A stretch of 37,332 bases of DNA from Planctomycetia bacterium (GTDB lineage Bacteria > Planctomycetota > Planctomycetia > Planctomycetales > Planctomycetaceae): assembly GCA_026400935.1 (NCBI GenBank), contig JAPLNX010000328.1, positions 1-37,332 on the forward strand, given 5' to 3'. Of the stretch, positions 16,415-25,191 are shown piece by piece (positions within the stretch are counted from its first letter, which is position 1; every line of letters starts with the position of its first letter). The notes beneath the pieces were generated by a model. The model saw only the letters and a program-made list of their open reading frames with translations, searched no databases and was not told the DNA's origin. The position numbers and the translations under genes were made by a program.

Positions 16415-18802
16415 TTAACCCTTGGGGTAGAACGCAAACAGCAACACGAACAGCGTCACAACGCTGACCGCAATGAACGTCACATATTGGCGAATGCGTC
16501 CGGTCTGAACGCCACGCAATCCAATTCCGAGTGAATAGGTCGAGTTCCCAACCAAGTTCACAAACCCGTCGATCACGCCCTCATCAAACTTCCGATCCCA
16601 CTTCGAGATCACAACAGCAAAACGCACAACGGTGTGTAAAATCTCGTCAAATACTAGCTTGTCAAATGCTGCCGCAAACTTCGCGACTACGTGAGCCGGT
16701 TTTACAAACAGAGTGTCATAGAGGTCGTCAAACCCCCACTTATTTGCCAAGAATGCATGAACCGCTCGTGCTTGCTTTTTAATTTCCTCCGGATTGACCA
16801 AGCCCAAGCCGTAGACCAAATAAGCAATCGTCATCCCACAGAATGCCGCTAGCAACGCAGCGGAACCAGCCGTCGAATGCACCTTATGGATCGCATCGTG
16901 GCTCGGCAAAGAAACCGTTTGCGCCGCCAGGCCATTAAAGCCTTGAGCCACATGGCCCGGCTGACTGTGGGTCAGCATTCTGAATAAGACACCTTCTTCG
17001 CCGCCAATCGCACAACCCGCCGCAAACACCGACAAGACCAACAACGGCACCGTCATGACCAACGGCGACTCATGCACATGCTCGTGCAAATGTTGATCGC
17101 GAGGCTTGCCGAGAAACGTGTAGAACCACAACCTAAACATGTAGAAGGCGGTGATGCCAGCCGTCAGCAGTGGGATCAAGAACAGCAGAAAATGGACTGA
17201 GTTCAATTTCGTGTAAGCCAAAGCCGTCGCCAGGATCGCATCCTTTGAGTGATACCCCGACAGAGCAATCGAAGTTCCCGGAATCGCAAGGCCAGCAATC
17301 GCCACCACGCCAATCAGCATCGTCAACGCCGTAATTGGCATCTTGCGCAGCAGGCCACCCATCTTGGGCATCTCTTGCTCGTGATGGCAGCCTGCAATCA
17401 CGCTACCAGAGCAAAGAAACATCAGTGACTTGAAGAAAGCGTGTGTAATCAAGTGGAACAAGCCAGCTCCCCAACCGCCAACACCCAAGGCGAGCATCAT
17501 GTAGCCCAGTTGGCTGATCGTCGAATAGGCCAGCACTTTCTTGATGTCCGTCGCCACGATCGCAATCGTCGCCGCCACGAATGCTGTGATGCAGCCGATA
17601 TAAGCGATCGTCAGCAACACTTCCGGCGTAAACATCGGATAGAACCGACCCGCCAAATACACGCCCGCCGCCACCATCGTTGCCGAGTGAACCAGTGCAG
17701 ACACGGGGGTCGGCCCCTCCATCGCATCGGGCAACCATGTTTGCAGCGGAAACTGAGCACTCTTTCCAACACAACCACAAAAGACACCCAAGCCAGCTAC
17801 GATCAACAGCGTATAGGCAATTGTCTTACGCTGGCTCGAGTCGGGTGGTACTTGCCAGTGGCCATGCTCGTCTTGTTGTGTTTTGAGTACGACTATCCCG
17901 TCAGTTGCTTCCAGCTTCCCGTCGCTGCCGCGAACCATTGAAAAGAGACCTGGCTGAACTTTCCCATCGGCTGCGTGTTGGTCGGCAAAACTAAACGTTC
18001 CAAAGGACGTCCACAAGATCATCAATCCGATGATGAAGCCAAAGTCGCCGACGCGATTCACGATAAAGGCTTTGTTGGCAGCCGTACTGGCACTGTGCCG
18101 TTCGACATAGAAACCAATCAGCAGGTAACTGCAAATTCCGACCAGTTCCCAAAAAATGAAGACTTGGAAGATGTTTCCGGCCAAGACAAGTCCCAGCATC
18201 GCAAAGCAGAAAAGCGATAGATACGAGAAGAATCGATAGAAACGACCGGGTCGATGGAAATGGCAGCCATCGTGTGTGTGAACTTGATGATCAACATAGT
18301 CGTCGGTCAGCTCTTCGTGCATGTAGCCGACCGCAAAGATGTGAATACAGGTTGCGATCAATGTGACCATCACGAACATCGTCAGAGTCAGGCTGTCGAT
18401 GTACCAGTCAAGCGATAGATTCAAGCTGCCGAACTTCGCCAATCTGTAGAAACATCCCGAGAACACCGTTTGTTTGTGGTGATGCTCCACCACAGTCGCA
18501 GCGTGATCGTGCCCCCCATGATCACCTGCCGTATGAGCATCGTCAGTCGCAGATGAGTGTTCGTCGTGACCTCCGTGGCTGGCTGATTCAAGAGCCACCC
18601 AACCAGTCTCTGATCCCCAAAGATATAGGGCGGTGGAGCTACAAACGAAGCCAGCCGCAATACAGCCAATGGCAATGTACGCTGCCTTCTTGCAGTTGCG
18701 TGCGCCCCAATAACCACCAAAGACTTCGATCGTGAAGCCAAGGAGTGGCAGCAGCCAAGCTATGGCCAGCAATGCCGCGAGCTTTTCGCCGAGATGTTCC
18801 AT
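16415..18802 (-). CDS. nuoL: NADH-quinone oxidoreductase subunit L, with His-rich loops
   Basis: This is the distal antiporter-like subunit of Complex I with the long lateral helix. At 795 aa it is clearly longer than typical NuoL (about 610-650). Conserved sites are Glu219 (IFWELVGICSYLLIGF), Lys347 (GKSAQFPLQTWLPDAMEGP) and the following HSATMVAAG. Extra material includes a His-rich loop at 76-109 with 10 His and several Asp/Glu, expected on the periplasmic side between helices 2 and 3. A second loop at 172-183 has 5 His, and an insert lies at about 275-325. These loops suggest metal or proton binding, but this is inferred. The ATG follows the nuoK stop codon by 2 bases. Confidence 0.96.
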   Translation of the reverse strand: MEHLGEKLAALLAIAWLLPLLGFTIEVFGGYWGARNCKKAAYIAIGCIAAGFVCSSTALYLWGSETGWVALESASHGGHDEHSSATDDAHTAGDHGGHDHAATVVEHHHKQTVFSGCFYRLAKFGSLNLSLDWYIDSLTLTMFVMVTLIATCIHIFAVGYMHEELTDDYVDHQVHTHDGCHFHRPGRFYRFFSYLSLFCFAMLGLVLAGNIFQVFIFWELVGICSYLLIGFYVERHSASTAANKAFIVNRVGDFGFIIGLMILWTSFGTFSFADQHAADGKVQPGLFSMVRGSDGKLEATDGIVVLKTQQDEHGHWQVPPDSSQRKTIAYTLLIVAGLGVFCGCVGKSAQFPLQTWLPDAMEGPTPVSALVHSATMVAAGVYLAGRFYPMFTPEVLLTIAYIGCITAFVAATIAIVATDIKKVLAYSTISQLGYMMLALGVGGWGAGLFHLITHAFFKSLMFLCSGSVIAGCHHEQEMPKMGGLLRKMPITALTMLIGVVAIAGLAIPGTSIALSGYHSKDAILATALAYTKLNSVHFLLFLIPLLTAGITAFYMFRLWFYTFLGKPRDQHLHEHVHESPLVMTVPLLVLSVFAAGCAIGGEEGVLFRMLTHSQPGHVAQGFNGLAAQTVSLPSHDAIHKVHSTAGSAALLAAFCGMTIAYLVYGLGLVNPEEIKKQARAVHAFLANKWGFDDLYDTLFVKPAHVVAKFAAAFDKLVFDEILHTVVRFAVVISKWDRKFDEGVIDGFVNLVGNSTYSLGIGLRGVQTGRIRQYVTFIAVSVVTLFVLLFAFYPKG

Positions 18803-18804
18803 GA

Positions 18805-19116
18805 TTACCCGTGAAGCTCGTCACCGCGATCGACGTCGATCGTCAGGTGGTTGTTGTAGAAGTTGAGAGCAATCGCCAGAGCAACCGCCGCTTCGGCGGC
18901 CGCCAAGACAATCACGAATAACGAAAACACTTGGCCATCAAGGCCAAGCGGAGTGAATTTGGAGAAGGTCACAAAATTGAGACTGGCTCCGTTAAGAACC
19001 AACTCAACACCCATAAGCACACCGATGCCGTTCCGCTTGGTTGTCATGCAAACGACACCGCAGACAAACAGCACAGCACTGACAAACAAAAAAGGATTCG
19101 GACCAACGGCTTCCAT
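18805..19116 (-). CDS. nuoK: NADH-quinone oxidoreductase subunit K
   Basis: This small three-helix membrane subunit of Complex I takes part in the proton pathway between NuoH/J and the antiporter subunits. At 103 aa it is a normal length. The two conserved membrane Glu residues are Glu38 (LMGVELVLNGASLNFV) and Glu75 (VLAAAEAAVALAI). An AGGAA ribosome binding site overlaps the nuoJ stop region 8 bases upstream, and the stop codon is 2 bases from the nuoL start, so the genes are probably translationally coupled. Confidence 0.98.
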   Translation of the reverse strand: MEAVGPNPFLFVSAVLFVCGVVCMTTKRNGIGVLMGVELVLNGASLNFVTFSKFTPLGLDGQVFSLFVIVLAAAEAAVALAIALNFYNNHLTIDVDRGDELHG

Positions 19117-19124
19117 ACAGATTC

Positions 19125-19772
19125 CTATTGGTTTGTTGCCACTCGACGCTTTGCGCGAGCGAGATAAGAGGCCCCTACCAACACAACCAGCAAATGAATC
19201 GACACAATTTCAAACGGGAGTAAGTAACCGGAACTTAATTTAGGGGCATCTTCTACTGGCTTCTCAACACTGGGAACATTCCGACTTAGATTCAGATCAC
19301 GATCTGCACGCACCGAAAGAAAACTCAAACCCAGCGGGCGAGTCGTATTTCCTTGTTGCTCCGGATTGAACCCGCGGGCTGCCGTTTTTTGGTGAGTACC
19401 GATCGCCACTTTCTGAGAAATATCGCCCCAATCGACCGCTGTTACTGTCGTGCTGATAATAAATAAGAAGATGACGCCAATCAGGCCTGACAGAATTGCA
19501 TCCGCACCAGAACTCTTGATTTTCGTAAAAGGTCCGGTCGCAGTAAGCATCACACCAAACACAAGAAGCACAACGGTACCGCCAACGTAAACCATTAATT
19601 GAGTTGCGCCGACGAAGTCCGCACCCAACAGCAGAAACATGACTGCCGTTGAACCCAAACAAAGGACGAGCGAGAACGCCATCCGCACGACGTTTTGACT
19701 CACGGCAACCGAGACGGCTCCGCCGCAGGTCAGAATTGCAAACAACCAGAACAACATGGTCTCAACGCTCAT
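19125..19772 (-). CDS. nuoJ: NADH-quinone oxidoreductase subunit J
   Basis: This is a five-helix membrane subunit of Complex I that helps couple quinone reduction to proton movement. At 215 aa it includes the conserved third-helix segment LMVYVGGTVVLLVFGVML (about 59-76). A polar stretch of about 65 residues (about 115-180) lies before the last helix and is longer than in many NuoJ proteins. The start codon overlaps the nuoH stop codon by 4 bases. nuoI, often found between H and J, is not here. Confidence 0.96.
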   Translation of the reverse strand: MSVETMLFWLFAILTCGGAVSVAVSQNVVRMAFSLVLCLGSTAVMFLLLGADFVGATQLMVYVGGTVVLLVFGVMLTATGPFTKIKSSGADAILSGLIGVIFLFIISTTVTAVDWGDISQKVAIGTHQKTAARGFNPEQQGNTTRPLGLSFLSVRADRDLNLSRNVPSVEKPVEDAPKLSSGYLLPFEIVSIHLLVVLVGASYLARAKRRVATNQ

Positions 19773-21019
19773 CGACCACTCCTTTCGGCAGTGGCTGCAG
19801 TCATTTGAGTTGGCTTGTTAGGAACGGTGTCGGCCTGACTCATGGGCTGATGCGGTTGAACGACTCGATCCCCCGACGGGCCACCCAGGATGCTTGTATT
19901 GCCAGACACCTTTACCAGGATCAGCGGATAAGCGACCGTTCCTGCAAACAGCACACAACTAATCGGGATCAGATACTTCAGGCATGTTGTCATCACTTGG
20001 TCGATACGCAACCGAGGCAGCGTCCATCTCACCCAAATCTGCACGCAAACCAGCAGTGATGCTTTCTTCATAAAGATCACTAGGCCGAGCGCGTTCCCAA
20101 CAAAGCTTCCTGCATTCGCCTTCACAACACTCAAAATCCCAAATCCATCATCCCAGCCACCAAGGAACAAGACTGTCGCCAAGCCACTCACGAGAAACAT
20201 ACTGGCGTATTCTGCGAGAAAGAAGAACGACCAACGCATTCCGCTATACTCGGTTAGGAAGCCTGCTACCAGTTCGCTCTCAGCTTCAGCCAAGTCGAAT
20301 GGTGCACGCTTGCAGCTTGCGGTTGCGCAGGTGAAGTAGACAAAAAATGCGAAGAAGTTAAACGGGTGCAGAATGTTCCAGTTCCAGAATCCACCGCTTT
20401 GAAGTTGGCCAACCTCGGTCAAGTTCAAAGTCCCGGCAGTAATAATTGGGCAGAGAGCGCAAATCGCCATCGGGATTTCGTAACTCACCATCTGGGCAGA
20501 TTCTCGAATTGCACCAAACAAAGCCCATTTTGAACCACTTGAATAACCAGCGAGGATGACGCCGAGCACTTCCAACGACAAAATTGCGAAGGTCAGAAAC
20601 AGCCCCACGTCCAAGCCGAGCGCTGACCAACCGTCCGAGAACGGGAGCACCATATAAGCCGCGAAAGAGGCCACAACCACGATGTAGGGGGCTAGCCGAA
20701 ACATCAATCCGTCCGCATCAGCTGGGACGAGGTCTTCTTTTTGAATCAGCTTGGCACCATCTGCCAGTGACTGAAGCCAACCAAAGCGACCGCCTGTGCG
20801 AGTTGGTCCCAAGCGATCTTGAATACGGCCCGAAATTTTTCGTTCGGCCCAAATGAACAAGCCTGCAGGCAAGCCGAACCACGCACCTACTAATGCCACA
20901 TGCATGATCGCAGCGAGAACCATCGCTGTCGTCGCATCAATAGGACAACCGCAGATCGGAATCGTCTGTGTTTGCAGGAACTCAGCCAGAGAGTTGGCAG
21001 CCAACAGTGTGTCCATCAT
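19769..21019 (-). CDS. nuoH: NADH-quinone oxidoreductase subunit H
   Basis: This membrane subunit forms much of the quinone chamber of Complex I. Motifs are clear: ERKISGRIQDRLGPTR-GG, LADGAKLIQKEDLVPADAD and RAPFDLAEAESELVAGFLTEYSG. At 416 aa it is longer than the usual 320-350, with an N-terminal addition before the first conserved helix and a hydrophilic C-terminal tail of about 45 residues. It is the first gene of the nuoHJKLMN operon. The RBS is weak; a second ATG lies one codon in. Confidence 0.97.
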   Translation of the reverse strand: MMDTLLAANSLAEFLQTQTIPICGCPIDATTAMVLAAIMHVALVGAWFGLPAGLFIWAERKISGRIQDRLGPTRTGGRFGWLQSLADGAKLIQKEDLVPADADGLMFRLAPYIVVVASFAAYMVLPFSDGWSALGLDVGLFLTFAILSLEVLGVILAGYSSGSKWALFGAIRESAQMVSYEIPMAICALCPIITAGTLNLTEVGQLQSGGFWNWNILHPFNFFAFFVYFTCATASCKRAPFDLAEAESELVAGFLTEYSGMRWSFFFLAEYASMFLVSGLATVLFLGGWDDGFGILSVVKANAGSFVGNALGLVIFMKKASLLVCVQIWVRWTLPRLRIDQVMTTCLKYLIPISCVLFAGTVAYPLILVKVSGNTSILGGPSGDRVVQPHQPMSQADTVPNKPTQMTAATAERSGR

Positions 21020-21199
21020 CCGTTCGGCACTTTGTCCGCCAACAATTTTGACATCGTTGTTTGCGGAAGTTAGCGAGATATGACCGACGGAAGTGAACCA
21101 TCGGCTGGCTTACTGACCCACAACGTGAAGCGATAAAAGGTGCCTCAAGTCTCAGTACACCAACCCCCAACCTCACTGGCCAGGGGCAAAGGAGCGGAG

Positions 21200-21228
21200 A
21201 CTATGACAAAACAAAATTAGGGATTCAA
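21200..21228 (-). promoter_or_regulatory. nuoH: Candidate sigma-70 promoter of the nuo operon
   Basis: On the minus strand TTGAAT (21228-21223) and CATAGT (21205-21200) are spaced by 17 bases in the gap upstream of nuoH. Both boxes are partial consensus matches, and the implied leader is about 170 bases. It is offered as the best candidate seen, with low certainty. Confidence 0.25.
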
Positions 21229-21290
21229 GCGAGTCGGAAATTGGTCGCTAATTCCTCAAAAATGAAACGCAAGAATCTCAGAAAAGGGAC

Positions 21291-22541
21291 TCACTGGAAG
21301 CCCGCTCGATCAATCGCATTTGTGTTTCGTAAGTCCTGTTCGAGGCTTTCCAATGTCTGTCGCATACGTCGCTGATGTCGCCCTTCCCCAGGACGGCCAT
21401 TGCAGACGATGACCACGGCTAACTGTCGCTCCGGATCAGCAAATGCAATCGATGACTGCGAGCCGCCATGTCCGAATGTCACATCGGACGAAATCGGCCC
21501 GTACCCATACGGAACCGTCATTACCCCATGCTTGCGAGAATTGAGAATGAAGCCCAAGCCGAAGTCGATGACGTGCTGAAAAGTTTCATCAAACATGCTT
21601 ACGCGTTGGGGTTGAATTAACTCCTCGATTGTTTCAGCGCGCAGTAGAGACACGTTTTTGTAGGCCGGATTTCCAGTCCGGCTATTTAATTGCTCAAGAG
21701 ACAGAATGGATGGCAGTGGTTCGGGCGGATTGGAAGTCCGCACTCTTGAGCGGAGGCCATTCAGCAAGGCTTCATAGAATCGCCCCAGATCACGAGCGGT
21801 CCCTCGCGTATTGCCTCCAGGAGAACAGAGTGTTGCGAGTTTTGATTCGCTGATTTCCCAGTGCCTTAGGTTTCCGCCGATTTCTGGAACAAAAATTGGG
21901 CACAGTCGCTCGCTGCATTCCTTCGCACGATTACCGGGCATCCCATTCCACAGATCGTTAAGCCCAAGCGGCTTGCAGATCGCTTCACGAAGGTAGATTC
22001 CAAAGGGACGACCATCGAGTCGCCGAATCAACTCACCAAGAATGAACCAACTCGAAGCGATGTGATATCCGGCCCGTTGTCCCGGTATCCAATTTGGCTC
22101 GATTGGCGAATTACAGATGCGGTGGATGGTTTCGTCCCACGTAAGATATGGCCAACCGGTTTCGACATTCCGAAACCCGCCCGTGTGCGTCAACAAATGT
22201 CGAATTGTGATTTGCTCTTTGCCTCCGATCGCAAACTCAGGCAGATGCTTCGCCACGAGATCATCAAACGCCATTAGCCCGCGTTCGTGCAATTGAGCGA
22301 CCGCCACCGCCGCCAGCGGCTTCCCAGCTGACAACAACAACATCAGATGCCCGCTAGTCAACGCCTCCTCGGGCCGCGCCTTCCCGACTGCGCCATCGGC
22401 AATTACTTGTCCGTGCTGCGAAATATAAACCTGGACGCCTAGATGTAGTCGGCGTGCAATTCCTTCCTCCATAACAGCCACCGTCTGCGGCAAGACATCT
22501 GAAAGCGATGTGGCACAGGACGATAAGTTTCCGGTCGACAT
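21291..22541 (-). CDS. Serine hydrolase, class C beta-lactamase family
   Basis: This 416-aa protein has the penicillin-binding fold of class C beta-lactamase-like esterases and peptidases. The catalytic SxxK is Ser71-Ala-Gly-Lys74. The second motif is Tyr159 in GYHIASSW, where the usual Y-x-N is not met. The third is HGG at 358-360 (TFGHGGSQSS). 'IRHLLTHTGGF' and 'PLGLNDLW' are also typical. No clear signal peptide is seen, so it may be cytoplasmic; the substrate is unknown and antibiotic hydrolysis should not be assumed. An unusual 33-residue segment (263-295) is encoded by two palindromic elements, see 21657-21755. It is transcribed alone, upstream of nuoH. Confidence 0.9.
   Translation of the reverse strand: MSTGNLSSCATSLSDVLPQTVAVMEEGIARRLHLGVQVYISQHGQVIADGAVGKARPEEALTSGHLMLLLSAGKPLAAVAVAQLHERGLMAFDDLVAKHLPEFAIGGKEQITIRHLLTHTGGFRNVETGWPYLTWDETIHRICNSPIEPNWIPGQRAGYHIASSWFILGELIRRLDGRPFGIYLREAICKPLGLNDLWNGMPGNRAKECSERLCPIFVPEIGGNLRHWEISESKLATLCSPGGNTRGTARDLGRFYEALLNGLRSRVRTSNPPEPLPSILSLEQLNSRTGNPAYKNVSLLRAETIEELIQPQRVSMFDETFQHVIDFGLGFILNSRKHGVMTVPYGYGPISSDVTFGHGGSQSSIAFADPERQLAVVIVCNGRPGEGRHQRRMRQTLESLEQDLRNTNAIDRAGFQ
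21657..21755. repeat. Palindromic elements inserted in frame in the beta-lactamase-family gene
   Basis: Within the gene, GCCGGA and TCCGGC (21664-21682) form one hairpin. GCTCAAGAG and CTCTTGAGC (21692-21700, 21743-21751) form a perfect 9-bp inverted repeat that encloses a second hairpin GCGGA-TCCGC (21725-21741). The unit is 99 bases, 33 codons, with no stop codon in the gene's frame. The encoded segment (263-295, Pro/Ser/Arg-rich) fits no conserved part of the fold and falls between two helices, as expected for a tolerated insertion. Confidence 0.75.
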
Positions 22542-22857
22542 GGGATTTACTCCTCATCCAGTTGCATGACACCAAGTGGCAAAAGTGTTCCTTGCGAAAA
22601 CAGAAAAGGTGGTTTTGCGGCCGTCATCGCGGCCGATAGCCGCGTTAGGTGTTTTGAACGTCAAGTCGTCAATGCTTGCATGTGCCGTGCGAAAAAACTT
22701 TGTGCCGACGGCTAATTTTCGGTGCGCCCAAAGACTGCGAACGCGCCTACAAGATGGAATCCAGCCTGCGAAACGGCGAGTAATCGTCGGATAGTGGGCG
22801 CTCTTGTTCATCATCCGACTCTTCGTCTTCAACTCAACACGGGAAACGCGTTCAATT
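22542..22857. other. Intergenic region, no gene seen
   Basis: These 316 bases lie between DUF1501 and the beta-lactamase-family gene (both minus). The only longer frame (22554-22886) overlaps the end of DUF1501, has an unlikely composition and no RBS. No RNA gene or terminator with a T-run is visible. It probably holds the promoter of the beta-lactamase-family gene. Confidence 0.4.
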
Positions 22858-24927
22858 TCATGCCAGCTTCCAGCCTTGGAATTCAACTTGAACTTGTTGG
22901 ACTCGCAAGAAAGTGTCGCCGAGTTCTGACGAGATCATCAGTGGGCCGTCTGTTTTTCGTTCCACGACCAGTGCGACGCCGATTCCGAGGCCGAACGAAA
23001 AATTGGCACCGATTGCTGCGGGAGCAAGATGCTTTTCAAACGCGACGGTTTGCCACTCCGGCTTCGTGGCGTCGAGAAACGTCGGCGTGAATTCCAGCGA
23101 ATGCAGGTCGCGTTGTTGCAACACGGACTTCGTCGGCTGAGTGAATTGAAACAGCGTCAGCCGGCAGCGGAAATGTTTGAGGAACAGTTCGTCGAACTTC
23201 TCTTTCGACGTGCCATCTCCGCCAATGATCGCTTTGACCGTGAAGTGCCCCGCCTGCGGATCGAGGATTTGCTGAGCGAGGATCGCCTGAGCTTGAGCGG
23301 CGATGACCGAGTTGCCGTTCGCGAGACTGGACCATACTCCCAGCGCGCCGTTGGTTGGCAATAGCCGAACGCCGAACACCGTTTTCGCGGCGTCGATCAA
23401 CGGCGACGCTCGCCAACCTTTCGGGTTCGGAGGGGCGTCGGCGGGCAACAAGGTTTCTGTCGTGGAGAAATCGGTGTGTCGTAGCGAGCCTTCTCGAAAC
23501 GGCGGGATGCGGACGAGGTCGCCGTTCGACGTCATGCGCTGTGACGTCGCGGGTTCTTCGCCGAGCAGTTTGAAGAGCGGTTCGCGGTCGGTGACGCTCA
23601 GTTCGCGACCGACTCGATCGCGGAACGTTCCCTGAGTGTTGATCCCCACGAGATGAAAGATCGTCGCGGCGAGATGTCCCGCATCGACGGGGTCGGTCGC
23701 GGGATACGCCCCTTGCTTATCGCTGCTGCCGAAGACTTGCCCGCCCGCGATGCCCGCTCCGGCGAGGACCGCGTTCATCACCGAGCCCCAGTGATCTCGG
23801 CCGGCGTTCGCGTTGACTCGCGGAGTACGACCGAACTCGCCGACTGCGACGACCAGCGTTTCATCGAGCAAGCCCCGTTCGGATAGGTCATCGAGCAGCG
23901 CCGCAAACGTCACGTCGAATTGCGGGGCGAGCACATCTTCCATGCGATCGAAGTTGCGAGCGTGCGTGTCCCACAGCGGGTTGTCGACGCCGCGATCACC
24001 GGGCGTACGCGGCCAGTTGACCGTCACAAAACGGACCCCCGCCTCGATCAACCGGCGGCCCAACAACACGCTTTGCCCCCACGGATAGCGGCCGTAACGA
24101 TCGCGCGTCGCGTCCGATTCCTCATGCAGATTGAACGCTCGCCGAGCGCCGCCGGAGGTGAGTAGTTCGACCGCTTGCTGAGTCACCTTGTCGTGAACTT
24201 GCACTGCGGCGTTGCGCGGCGAACCGTCGAACGTTTGCCCGAGCGCATCGAGCAACGAGACCCGCTGCCGCATCTGCTCGCCGGAAACCCGCGGGGCATA
24301 CATCCCGCCGAGCTGCAGTTCTTTCGCCCGATCGGCCGGCTTGCACTCGATCATCTCCGGGCTCCACTGCGGGCCGAGGATGCCGCCGAACTGTCCCGCT
24401 TCGATGTTTCCGCCGTTGCCGATGAACAGCTCTGGCAAACTGACCGCCGACAGCGACGGCAATCGTTCGCTGGGACGAAGCCGCTTCACGATCGAGGCGA
24501 TGTTGGGCCAATCGGTCGGTGAGGCGTTCTCGCCGTCACCGCTCGCCAACTGCCGGCCGGTCAGCACCCAATAGCCGCTGCCGCCGTGAATGTTGTTGTT
24601 CGTGAACATCGACCGGACAACGGCCAGTTGATGTGCCCGCCGCGCCGTGCGGGGCAGCAATTCGCAAAACTGAATCCCCGGCACGCTGGTGCTGATCGGA
24701 TTGAACGGCCCGCGAATCTCCGGCGGAGCATCGGGCTTTGGATCAAACGTCTCATGCTGCGGCGGCCCACCAGAAAGGAACAGCAATAGCACTTGTTTCG
24801 CTTTTCCAAACGCGCGGTTCTCCGTAAGCAAAGGCGATTTGACTCGTTCCTGAGCCTGCAACCACATCGGCAAACTTGCCGTCAAACCGGCCATACTACC
24901 GCTGATTAGAACTGCTCGACGTTCCAT
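22858..24927 (-). CDS. DUF1501 protein with long C-terminal extension
   Basis: The ATG at 24927 (GGAG 9 bases upstream) gives 689 aa. It begins with a twin-Arg leader (MERRAVLISGSMAGLTASLP), so Tat export is likely. The DUF1501 part shows LLLFLSGGPPQHETFDPKPD, RGPFNPI-T-VPG near the start, and VAVGEFGRTPRVN with GRDHWG later. This is a sulfatase/alkaline phosphatase-like domain abundant in Planctomycetota. About 200 further residues after position 480 form an extra domain without a recognised name. DUF1501 genes usually sit beside a DUF1549/DUF1553 cytochrome c partner; none is here. The gene is visibly richer in G+C than its neighbours, so recent arrival or a different expression level is possible. 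Confidence 0.9.
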   Translation of the reverse strand: MERRAVLISGSMAGLTASLPMWLQAQERVKSPLLTENRAFGKAKQVLLLFLSGGPPQHETFDPKPDAPPEIRGPFNPISTSVPGIQFCELLPRTARRAHQLAVVRSMFTNNNIHGGSGYWVLTGRQLASGDGENASPTDWPNIASIVKRLRPSERLPSLSAVSLPELFIGNGGNIEAGQFGGILGPQWSPEMIECKPADRAKELQLGGMYAPRVSGEQMRQRVSLLDALGQTFDGSPRNAAVQVHDKVTQQAVELLTSGGARRAFNLHEESDATRDRYGRYPWGQSVLLGRRLIEAGVRFVTVNWPRTPGDRGVDNPLWDTHARNFDRMEDVLAPQFDVTFAALLDDLSERGLLDETLVVAVGEFGRTPRVNANAGRDHWGSVMNAVLAGAGIAGGQVFGSSDKQGAYPATDPVDAGHLAATIFHLVGINTQGTFRDRVGRELSVTDREPLFKLLGEEPATSQRMTSNGDLVRIPPFREGSLRHTDFSTTETLLPADAPPNPKGWRASPLIDAAKTVFGVRLLPTNGALGVWSSLANGNSVIAAQAQAILAQQILDPQAGHFTVKAIIGGDGTSKEKFDELFLKHFRCRLTLFQFTQPTKSVLQQRDLHSLEFTPTFLDATKPEWQTVAFEKHLAPAAIGANFSFGLGIGVALVVERKTDGPLMISSELGDTFLRVQQVQVEFQGWKLA

Positions 24928-25191
24928 TAGTTTGCACTCCAATTCCGACCAACACGATCAGGTTCAGTCCGATAGTCTGACGACTTAATTCCTTGCTAAA
25001 TTGTTCAAGCCTCAACCGGCAACCCGAGGAGTTGGATCGACGACGTTGCTAGAATCATTCTTCGCAATCGCCATCAGGGCACCGTCCAGGCTATCCGCAG
25101 AGTCAATGCGAACAACCCAAAGACTAATTCGTCTTGTCAGGCTCAGTTCCTCATTTCATAGATCAACCAAATATAGAGCCAGTGACTCACC

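Noticed and set aside
22554-22886. 110-codon minus-strand frame upstream of the beta-lactamase-family gene
   Set aside because: It overlaps the DUF1501 end, has no RBS, no recognisable domain and a poor composition.
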